From contig JAIRTV010000206.1 in the NCBI GenBank assembly GCA_031254675.1, forward strand, positions 1-12,310: 12,310 nucleotides of DNA, written 5' to 3'. Shown in pieces: positions 1 to 5,288 of this stretch; the first letter of the stretch is position 1, and each line of letters starts with the position of its first letter. This DNA comes from Planctomycetaceae bacterium. GTDB lineage: Bacteria > Planctomycetota > Planctomycetia > Pirellulales > Thermoguttaceae. The position numbers and the translations under genes were made by a program. The notes under the pieces are model-generated. The model was given only the letters and a program-made list of their open reading frames with translations, had not been told where the DNA came from and made no database searches.

Positions 1-518
1 AACAAATAATTGTTTATCTTATCATCATTGTTATCAATACATGAATTATATTTTTTGACATTTGTTGATGGCAACAAAACAATACTTTCGCCTTGTTTGA
101 CTAAAAACATGGTCGAAAAAACGTTATTGAAACAGGTATAGTCAATAATCGGTTTATCAAGGATTAATCTATTATTTTGAAACGTTCCTGTTCTACTAAT
201 GGAAAAATGATTATCGTATGTTGCTTGGACATGATATGTTGTTTTATTTTCTAAAGATCTGGTGATTTTTATATTCGCATAGCTTGGGCGGTTTTTCCAA
301 CGCCATGTCCCTTCATACTTTTCACTATCCAAAAATTCACAAGGAACATTTGAAATATGGTCAACTTGAGCATCATATTTTTTCGTAATAAAATTCTCTA
401 ATGCTTTCGTCTTTTTGTTTTGGACGAAAAAATCATTACATACGATAACAACGAAAATCAATAATGTACATGACACGCAAAAAACGATAAAGACATGTTG
501 TTTTTTCATATTAGTCAT
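1..518 (-). CDS. Membrane-anchored hypothetical protein, candidate immunity partner of the Rhs toxin tip (3' end outside window)
   Basis: I do not recognise the family. The frame runs from ATG at 518 (or ATG at 509, giving MKKQHVF) to the window edge without a stop, about 169 residues from the second ATG. Numbered from 509, residues 6-25 form one strongly hydrophobic helix after a KK pair, consistent with an uncleaved signal anchor. The rest is polar and probably lies outside the membrane. Residues 66-150 look rich in beta strands, beginning EGTWRW and including alternating stretches such as ANIKITR, RTGTF and ESIVLLP. This resembles a small lipocalin-like or barrel fold only loosely. The gene begins 6 bases after the toxin stop, in the same frame, with only TAG CAA AAT between. 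No Shine-Dalgarno is visible, so translational coupling is likely. Position directly after an Rhs tip suggests immunity, but that is inference from context. Confidence 0.6.
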   Translation of the reverse strand, partial: MTNMKKQHVFIVFCVSCTLLIFVVIVCNDFFVQNKKTKALENFITKKYDAQVDHISNVPCEFLDSEKYEGTWRWKNRPSYANIKITRSLENKTTYHVQATYDNHFSISRTGTFQNNRLILDKPIIDYTCFNNVFSTMFLVKQGESIVLLPSTNVKKYNSCIDNNDDKINNYL

Positions 519-524
519 ATTTTG

Positions 525-1853
525 CTACAAATTCCAAAAGAGGGAGTCGTCTTGGTTGTAAACACGAGTGTAGTTTGATGGAATATTGGATTCTCCAAAG
601 ATAAAATTGCCATATAACTCGGCAGGTCCAAGCCGTCCAAACCAACCATTGTCTAAGTGCACTGTCGTACCATCAGTAAACTTGATTTCAATGGTTCCGT
701 GTGTATTCGATGCCATCAAACCTCCTGTTCCAGAGATTCCTTCTTCTCCATAGCCATCTTGGCGAATATAACGCGTTTTAGAAACAGTAAAAAAACTCTT
801 TCGGGGTACTGTTATTCCAAGCTCTTTTTCGACTTCTTGCCATTTACTGATGACATTGTAACACAGTGAATGGCATGTAGCTCCAGAAATAACAATTTCT
901 GGATGGTCGTTTATTGTTCTTGTTTCTTGTAAGTGTCTGAATATTTCAATTTCGGATTCGGTTAAGGATATAAGAATAGCAAGAGAAGCAAAAGCCTTCT
1001 CTTTGTCTTCTTTTCCCGAATATGACAATACGTGTTCCAACAATTTATTACGTGTCCACTCGGGTGTATGATTACTTGGGTATGGATCTCGTAGTGTTGC
1101 TCTTGACCACATTTTTGCTAGAACATCGAAACCAGTTGGCATAGCACATATCATTATGGCTGCACGGATATACGGTGCATACGATATGAATTTGCCTGTT
1201 CCTAATATTCCCGCTAGACCGAATGCACCAACAGTACCACCAATCACAGAACCCATGGCAGCTCCAATAAGCATACCATCAACTCGTCGAATACCAAAAA
1301 ATGGCGCAATAATTGCTCCAATACCACCTCCTGCAATAGCACCTGTTGTAACTCCTAGCATAAGTCCCTTTAAGATGCCAATACCAACTGTAGCACTGGA
1401 AATAGAACTTACCATACCGGACACCATTGCCATTGCATTACCGATTGACATACCCATTAACCCTGTCGGGTCCATCATATTCACAGGATTGGCGTGGCAG
1501 TAGAGATAGTTATGGAGTGACTGCGGATCGTTCGTATCTCCAAAGAATGGATCAAGCCTATTAAATCTCCCTGTTGTCGGATCGTAATATCTTGCACGTA
1601 AATACTGTTGTCCGATTTTTGAATCGAATTGTTCGCCGCTGTACAGGAATTCAGTTAGCGCAACAGATGGATCGAAACCAATTGCGTTACCGTAAGCATC
1701 AAAGGCGTAGAGTTCGACGATTGCACCAGCAAGATCAGTTAAGACACTGGTGCTTCCATGACCGTCGAACGTGAAATATAACTCTTGTTCGATATTATCT
1801 TTAAGTGTGATCTGGCTAATCCTGTTACGTCCGATAATGTCTATTATGTTCGG
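525..1853 (-). CDS. Rhs repeat-associated core and C-terminal toxin tip, 5'-truncated (orphan Rhs tip)
   Basis: The frame is open from 1853 (TAA at 1854-1856 just upstream) to TAG at 525-527, 442 codons. Residues about 18-130 are a textbook Rhs core: FDGHGSTSVLTD, FDAYGNAIG, YSGEQFDSKIGQQYLRARYY, DPTTGRF, DPFFGD, LHNYLYCHANPVNMMDPTG. There is no ATG, GTG or TTG before the internal GTG at 1482-1484, which lies inside the core, so the true start and YD repeats are missing. This is a displaced tip or a pseudogene. After DPTG comes a variable tip: residues about 150-235 are glycine-rich and hydrophobic, perhaps for membrane passage. The C-terminal domain has Cys327 (in ATCHSLCYN) before a predicted helix, His385 (in NTHGTIEIKF) and Asp401 (in VHLDNGWFG). 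That order and the 16-residue His-Asp spacing fit a papain- or transglutaminase-like fold. The activity is inference. The adjoining membrane protein gene is the likely immunity gene. Confidence 0.8.
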   Translation of the reverse strand, partial: PNIIDIIGRNRISQITLKDNIEQELYFTFDGHGSTSVLTDLAGAIVELYAFDAYGNAIGFDPSVALTEFLYSGEQFDSKIGQQYLRARYYDPTTGRFNRLDPFFGDTNDPQSLHNYLYCHANPVNMMDPTGLMGMSIGNAMAMVSGMVSSISSATVGIGILKGLMLGVTTGAIAGGGIGAIIAPFFGIRRVDGMLIGAAMGSVIGGTVGAFGLAGILGTGKFISYAPYIRAAIMICAMPTGFDVLAKMWSRATLRDPYPSNHTPEWTRNKLLEHVLSYSGKEDKEKAFASLAILISLTESEIEIFRHLQETRTINDHPEIVISGATCHSLCYNVISKWQEVEKELGITVPRKSFFTVSKTRYIRQDGYGEEGISGTGGLMASNTHGTIEIKFTDGTTVHLDNGWFGRLGPAELYGNFIFGESNIPSNYTRVYNQDDSLFWNL

Positions 1854-2197
1854 TTAGCGCAACATTTTTCCTAATCTAATTGTCAAAGATCGAAAATTTA
1901 CTGTATCTGCATCCATCGTTTCAATTTGTATAACCAGTGTATATTTAAATCGAAAAAAATCAAGGAAGAACCAGTAAAATCCTTCAAAAATATTTTGGGC
2001 TAAAAATGATTTTTATTTCTCACGTTTTTCATCTCAATTGCCGAGCGGAATGATTCAAAATGACTCCAAATCAAATCATCAAATAGTCTCTTGAAATTGC
2101 CAACATGTTCTACTACGATGAATCCCGTCCGAACATGGAGGCAAATTACCTAACGGCAACGCAACCGTGGGTGAAAACCCTTCGGCGAAAGGTTGCC

Positions 2198-2253
2198 CAC
2201 CTGAAAAGAAAGGTTGCCTCCTGTCTTAGGGAAGGGTTAAAGAAAAGGTCTAA
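2198..2253 (+). repeat. Dispersed repeat, copy A
   Basis: The stretch from CACCTGAAAAGAAAG through TCCTGTCTTAGGGAAGGG to AGAAAAGGTCTAA matches the reverse complement of 4698-4750 over most of its length, including a near-identical core TCCTGTCTTAGGGA(A/G)GGGTTA. Its right end, AGAAAAGGTCTAA, also recurs exactly at 5008-5020. Copy A carries 4 extra bases between AAAG and TCCTG compared with copy B. Confidence 0.7.
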
Positions 2254-2287
2254 TTATTGAGGCTTTCTTGTGTTGATGTCGGAGGAG

Positions 2288-2326
2288 TTGTACAATTGGG
2301 TCGTACAATTAAGTTGTACGATTGGA
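2288..2326 (+). promoter_or_regulatory. Three tandem 13-bp TTGTACAATT-type boxes, candidate operator of the GntR gene
   Basis: TTGTACAATT (2288), TCGTACAATT (2301) and TTGTACGATT (2314) begin exactly 13 bases apart, and each has a GTAC-centred dyad. They lie about 145-180 bases upstream of the GntR-family start. FadR-subfamily regulators are known to bind short GT/AC-containing dyads and often control their own genes, so autoregulation is a reasonable inference. Nothing in the sequence proves the binding protein. Confidence 0.5.
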
Positions 2327-2468
2327 ATAAAGGTCATTATTCCGTTTCTTAACCAATTTTTAAGAAAGTGTCGTATTGTAAACGGATTGTAAAATGACCG
2401 TTGCGACATTTCAGGAGACAAATCAAAAACGAATATTTCCTTATCATTTAGACTAATTGAAACTAACA

Positions 2469-3221
2469 ATGCAAACAATTTCCCAATCCAAACACGAACC
2501 TCCGAAAAAAGGATCGAAAAATGAAACATCTTCTTTAAAATCTCAGGCTTATGAATATATTCATGCGAAACTTCTTTGTCAGGAGTGGACATCAGGTCAT
2601 GCTATTTCCCTCCGTGAGATTGCGAATGAAACCGGTATTGGTTTTACGCCGGTTCGGGAAGCGATTAACCAATTGGTTTCCGAAGGTCTTTTGGAATCTC
2701 ATCCGCAACGCGGTACGTTCGTAACGCGAATCACCCGCGAAGACCTTGCCGATCTCTACGACGTACGCGAAGCTCTAGAATGTCATGCGCTTCAGAAAGC
2801 GATTGATCTTGGGATTGACTGTGATTTCGACACGCTTCGGAATTGCAATGAATCATTACGCAACGTGTTGGAGGTTGCTGTTGCGGAAAAAGAATTGAGC
2901 AAACTCGACGAATTACGAGCTTCTTGGAGCAATTCGGATATGACTTTTCACAAAACATTGTTGCTGTTAAGCGGTAATCGTTTGGCGATTCGTCTTGTTC
3001 AGGAATTGCGCGATAAAACAAGAATTTTCGGACATCGCAACAGTTTAGACCCCAAAAATTTGGAAGTCATTTTGAATGATCATGATCGTATTATTGCGGC
3101 GTTGGAAGAAAAAAACGCGGATCTTGCTTGTGCAGAAATGAAAAAACATCTTCGGCGTGGTTGTGGTATTGCGCTTGCGAGTTATGATCGCAAACGCCTG
3201 CTTTCCGCAACCACCCAATAA
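2469..3221 (+). CDS. GntR-family transcriptional regulator, FadR/FCD subfamily
   Basis: A cytoplasmic DNA-binding regulator of 250 residues, typical for the subfamily. The N-terminal winged helix-turn-helix covers about residues 22-90: LREIANETGIGFTPVREAI, then LVSEGLLESHPQRGTFV, the classic recognition helix and wing. The C-terminal all-helical FCD ligand domain follows (about 92-235). It has the usual metal-site residues Asp157 and His161 (DMTFH), His205 (NDHDRI) and His227 (KKHLRRG), counted from ATG 2469. The start could instead be TTG at 2457, four codons earlier; I prefer ATG because neither has a clear ribosome binding site. Three tandem 13-bp boxes upstream suggest self-control. The usual ligands of this family are organic acids such as fatty acyl-CoA, lactate or sugar acids. 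The target here is unknown, since no catabolic operon adjoins the gene. Confidence 0.93.
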   Translation: MQTISQSKHEPPKKGSKNETSSLKSQAYEYIHAKLLCQEWTSGHAISLREIANETGIGFTPVREAINQLVSEGLLESHPQRGTFVTRITREDLADLYDVREALECHALQKAIDLGIDCDFDTLRNCNESLRNVLEVAVAEKELSKLDELRASWSNSDMTFHKTLLLLSGNRLAIRLVQELRDKTRIFGHRNSLDPKNLEVILNDHDRIIAALEEKNADLACAEMKKHLRRGCGIALASYDRKRLLSATTQ

Positions 3222-3301
3222 CTTCAAAATATCCCAAAAATCCAACCGTTTTTATTTTAATTGTCAGGAAAATCGGCGTGAATTTGCGACGACAAATTAT
3301 T

Positions 3302-3724
3302 TTAACTGTTAATGGATTGAATACTGCCGACGGTAATTTTGGAAGAACCGACATGCAAAATGGTCGTTCCATCTTCAATAGTAATTTTGTCCACATTTCC
3401 TGCAATTGGATTATTGTGTTGGTCGAGACCGGTAATTTTTTTCCCAATTAGAGTTGACGCGGTTGCCAATGATTGTCCAAGAGCCAACGCTTCAATACTT
3501 GATGCCAGTTTGTCATTGGCGGTAATTGCCCGAATTTGTCCGATTTGTGAAAGCATATCGGTATTGCTCATTGGGTTTGTTGGGTCTTGATTTTGTAATT
3601 CGGCGGTCATCATTTTGATAAAATCCGACATGGTCAGATCGTTCATTCGATCCGAATTGGTTGTGGGCGAATAATTGGAGTTCAATGTATTTAAGTAAGA
3701 GTTGGTGTTGTCAACGCTGGACAT
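3302..3724 (-). CDS. flgD: Flagellar hook-capping protein FlgD, short form
   Basis: FlgD caps the growing hook and allows FlgE subunits to assemble outside the cell. At 140 residues this is a short version, like the Bacillus form and shorter than the roughly 230-residue enterobacterial protein. Residues 29-80 hold the family hallmark: MSDFIKMMTAELQNQDPTNPMSNTDM, then a region with QIGQIRAI and SSIEALALGQSL. Residues 90-140 match the downstream TLIGKKITG ... G.V.KI ... HVGSSKITVGSIQSI pattern. A Shine-Dalgarno GAAAGGA (3731-3737) six bases before ATG 3724 decides this start; a longer frame from 3769 is not needed. The gene stands alone, convergent with the GntR gene, with no other flagellar gene in the window. 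Flagellar genes are scattered in some phyla, so this does not by itself suggest loss of function. Confidence 0.9.
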   Translation of the reverse strand: MSSVDNTNSYLNTLNSNYSPTTNSDRMNDLTMSDFIKMMTAELQNQDPTNPMSNTDMLSQIGQIRAITANDKLASSIEALALGQSLATASTLIGKKITGLDQHNNPIAGNVDKITIEDGTTILHVGSSKITVGSIQSINS

Positions 3725-3730
3725 TGCTAT

Positions 3731-3737
3731 TCCTTTC
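3731..3737 (-). promoter_or_regulatory. Ribosome binding site of flgD
   Basis: On the minus strand GAAAGGA lies six bases before ATG 3724. It supports the 140-residue FlgD start rather than the upstream in-frame ATG at 3769. Confidence 0.6.
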
Positions 3738-3764
3738 TTTAATTGATGTGCTTTCTGCTCAATA

Positions 3765-3777
3765 AGCAACAGTTGCT
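3765..3777. repeat. 13-bp palindrome upstream of flgD
   Basis: AGCAACAGTTGCT is a perfect dyad of 6-base arms around a single A, 41-53 bases upstream of the flgD start. It could be an operator in the divergent spacer between flgD and the lipoprotein gene, or chance. The rest of the 356-base spacer 3725-4080 is AT-rich and shows no gene; no sigma-28 or sigma-54 flagellar promoter could be recognised. Confidence 0.35.
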
Positions 3778-4080
3778 ATTGATCAACATTAAAGCAAAAA
3801 CTATCGCTTAACCTTGTTGATGAAAAAACAATAAACGTGTTTACGTGTTGGCGATGGGTGGAATCATACAAAATAGGTGTTGTTGGAGCAAGAGGAAAAT
3901 CGCCAATTATTTTCTAATAGAAAACCTTTTCTCTGAATGCGATGTTGATTTCCGTTAAAGGAACCGTGTAGCAATTACCGATAAAACGAATTGTATTCAA
4001 TGTTCCGACCAATGGGAAAAGTACAAAATCAACATTGTGTCAGTAACGGACACGCAAAAAGTTAATCGGAGAAAATACTT

Positions 4081-4308
4081 ATGAGTCTCCAACCTATTAT
4101 GAGTCGTTTATTTCTTGGTTTGTTATCGACATTGCTAATTGTTATTTCGCTGGGAACAACCGGTTGTGCTGTTTATTCCAACGGCATGACGTTGCCGAAT
4201 CCGCATTACTTGAATAACCGCGTTCAATTTTTTCCACGCGGTACGGAATTTCCGTTTCCCAACGAAGCTGCCACCATGCAAGAATCACAACATGATAATA
4301 CGTTTTAA
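4081..4308 (+). CDS. Small exported protein or lipoprotein, planctomycete-type
   Basis: 75 residues. Residues 7-28 form a basic-then-hydrophobic signal sequence ending TTGC, with Cys29 as a possible lipidation site. The residue three before it is Thr rather than the usual Leu, so the lipobox is weak. The mature part is short: MTLPNPHYLNNRVQFFPRGTEFPFPNEAA (residues 36-64), a Pro- and Phe-rich segment that I recognise as a recurring motif of small planctomycete envelope proteins, with no known function. A GGAG at about -12 precedes ATG 4081; ATG at 4099 is a second possible start. The next gene begins 44 bases downstream on the same strand, so the two are probably co-transcribed. Confidence 0.75.
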   Translation: MSLQPIMSRLFLGLLSTLLIVISLGTTGCAVYSNGMTLPNPHYLNNRVQFFPRGTEFPFPNEAATMQESQHDNTF

Positions 4309-4352
4309 AAAACTCATTATCTGTTGAGGAATAAAAAGGAATTGCGAAGGAC

Positions 4353-4652
4353 ATGGAACTTTCGGTTTCGGCACAATCGTGGGTAAATCTCTTTTTTCTC
4401 TGGCTTGGTTTTGGTGCTGTTGTCGGAATAACCGCTCAGGTTTGTCTTCCAAGCGGCGAACCGAAAGGATTTTTTGGGATTCTTGTGGTTGGTGTTACTG
4501 CCAGTTGTTTTGGACCGCTTGCCGTTTCCTTGTTTTTAAAACCAGGAACTTTCAATCCCATCAGTCCGGTTGGATTTGTTGTTTCTGTTCTTGTGGCGTT
4601 GACGTTTTTGCTCCTTTACCGTTTTGCGCGGACATTTTTGAAGAAACATTGA
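4353..4652 (+). CDS. Small three-helix inner-membrane protein, resembling the GlsB/YeaQ/YmgE (transglycosylase-associated) type
   Basis: 99 residues with three predicted membrane segments, about 11-30, 40-62 and 70-91, and a basic C-terminus (RTFLKKH). Segment 1-2 has the pattern GFGAVVGITAQVCLPSGEP then GFFGILVVGVTASCFGP. This recalls the glycine-rich hairpin (G..AG..A....PG..P.G..GT...G..GA..G) of the GlsB/YeaQ/YmgE family, although the third helix and the loop with NPISPVG are longer than in that family. The resemblance is by eye only. An AAGGA lies immediately before ATG 4353, and another AAGGAA about 10 bases further back. It follows the small lipoprotein gene closely on the same strand; both may act in the cell envelope. 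Confidence 0.75.
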   Translation: MELSVSAQSWVNLFFLWLGFGAVVGITAQVCLPSGEPKGFFGILVVGVTASCFGPLAVSLFLKPGTFNPISPVGFVVSVLVALTFLLLYRFARTFLKKH

Positions 4653-4697
4653 TCTGCTCGGCTCTATAATCCTGATAAGCCGTCTCACCCCCAAACA

Positions 4698-4750
4698 AAA
4701 GACTTTTTCTCTAACCCCTCCCTAAGACAGGAGTCTTTCTTCTCAGGTGC
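4698..4750 (-). repeat. Dispersed repeat, copy B, inverted and bounded by short inverted repeats
   Basis: Reads on the minus strand as CACCTGAGAAGAAAG ... TCCTGTCTTAGGGAGGGG ... GAAAAAGTCTTTT, matching copy A. AAAGACT (4698-4704) and AGTCTTT (4732-4738) are exact complements enclosing the core, so the copy can fold as a stem with a 27-base loop. Lying about 45 bases after the 99-residue gene, it might also act in transcript ending. Confidence 0.65.
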
Positions 4751-4755
4751 AATTG

Positions 4756-4860
4756 CGCTATTTTCACCCGAAAACGGGGCATTTTTACCTAAAAATGAAG
4801 TATTTTTACCTAAAAATGGGGCATTTTTATCTGAAAATGGCGCATTTTCATCTGAAAAAG
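4756..4860 (+). repeat. Tandem array of five 21-bp units, each self-complementary
   Basis: Units begin at 4756, 4777, 4798, 4819 and 4840, with a decayed sixth after 4860. The consensus is GGGCATTTTTACCTAAAAATG. In the better units CATTTTT and AAAAATG are complementary around a four-base loop, so the array is a row of small hairpins as well as a tandem repeat. Because the unit is 21 bases the frame stays open, giving a seven-residue repeat of the type GHFYLKM. Confidence 0.8.
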
Positions 4861-4882
4861 CGTCCTTTTCTCAAGGAATCAA

Positions 4883-4944
4883 TTGAACACGGAAGACACG
4901 GAAAAATAAAAAAATTCCGTGTTTTCTGTGATTTCTGTGTTCAA
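4883..4944. repeat. Long imperfect inverted repeat (AACACGGAA type)
   Basis: Left arm TTGAACACGGAAGACACGGAA (in two overlapping parts, 4883-4903) faces a right arm 4914-4944 that reads, on the other strand, TTGAACACAGAAATCACAG followed by AAAACACGGAA. The outer 8 bases (4883-4890 with 4937-4944) pair perfectly and the inner ACACGGAA with TTCCGTGT also pairs. The arms are built from repeated ACACGGAA or ACACAGAA blocks, so several fold registers are possible. Confidence 0.7.
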
Positions 4945-4985
4945 ATAAAATCACTATCAAAATAAGTATTGAAGTGAAATATCTT

Positions 4986-5020
4986 GTGTTAGGGCAGCAG
5001 AGGTTCAAGAAAAGGTCTAA
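4986..5020 (+). repeat. Dispersed repeat, degenerate copy C
   Basis: Contains GTGTTAGGG and then AGAAAAGGTCTAA, the latter identical over 13 bases to copy A at 2241-2253 and in the same orientation and order. The middle part has diverged. Confidence 0.45.
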
Positions 5021-5154
5021 AGAAGGAACACATTGACTCTCCGTCTTTGAGTCCCTGTTGAGAAAAAACATTTTTTGATTAAAATGATTTCGTTGTTGCG
5101 GTTTTGGGCGGACAAATGTTGTTTGCCTTTGGTTTGATTAAGCCGTATCATGTT

Positions 5155-5209
5155 GGGTTGTGACGTTGTTGGCAACCCGAAATTTCAACCTGAAAATTGA
5201 ACCGTTGCC
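5155..5209 (+). promoter_or_regulatory. purF leader with two mutually exclusive hairpins
   Basis: GGGTTG (5155-5160) pairs with CAACCC (5173-5178). GGCAAC (5171-5176) pairs instead with GTTGCC (5204-5209), with an inner TTCAA/TTGAA stem. The two folds share 5171-5178 and cannot form together. They end 80 bases before the purF start. No known purine or PRPP riboswitch core was recognised, and no U-tract follows the second stem, so this is a structural observation only. Confidence 0.35.
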
Positions 5210-5288
5210 TAAAAATTCTGAATTTCGGAAGAATATCAAACAATGCGGCGGTTTGAACCCGTTGTAACAGGCGGGGTGTAACAAACTT

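Larger units (their letters stand above)
1857..2456. other. Gene-free stretch between the truncated Rhs tip and the GntR gene
   Basis: No convincing gene. The Rhs homology stops abruptly at the TAA at 1854-1856, and I find no Rhs-like residues in the sequence upstream of it. The right half holds the GAAAGGTTGCC element twice (around 2187-2197 and 2209-2219), a dispersed repeat shared with 4698-4750, and the tandem 13-bp boxes before the regulator. An ORF of 51 codons at 2105-2260 (plus) overlaps the repeat and is not supported as a gene. Confidence 0.6.
4653..5288. other. Repeat-dense gene-free stretch between the membrane protein gene and purF
   Basis: 636 bases with no convincing gene. In order it holds an inverted copy of the dispersed repeat, a 21-bp tandem array, a long imperfect inverted repeat, a degenerate third copy of the dispersed repeat, and the purF leader with two competing hairpins. 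A 72-codon frame from GTG 4747 runs through the array, but its sequence is just the translated repeat and I do not accept it as a gene. Confidence 0.65.

Noticed and set aside
1156..1503. 115-codon plus-strand Pro/Ile-rich frame
   Set aside because: It is the reverse shadow of the glycine-rich segment of the Rhs tip, where Gly and Ala codons read backwards give Pro and Ile-type residues.
2165..2200. Possible riboswitch-like stem around GCAACC and GGTTGC before the GntR gene
   Set aside because: The complementary pieces overlap with a direct duplication of GAAAGGTTGCC and do not nest into a stable fold.
2105..2260. 51-codon plus-strand frame beginning MFYYDESRPN
   Set aside because: Its second half is the dispersed repeat, whose other copies do not keep the frame, and it has no ribosome binding site or family resemblance.
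2254..2592. 112-codon minus-strand frame upstream of and overlapping the GntR gene
   Set aside because: It is antisense to the N-terminus of a clear GntR gene and covers the operator-like boxes; the protein has no recognisable features.
4747..4965. 72-codon frame starting at GTG with a GHFYLKM repeat
   Set aside because: It is the translation of the 21-bp tandem array and adjoining inverted repeat; openness follows from the repeat length.
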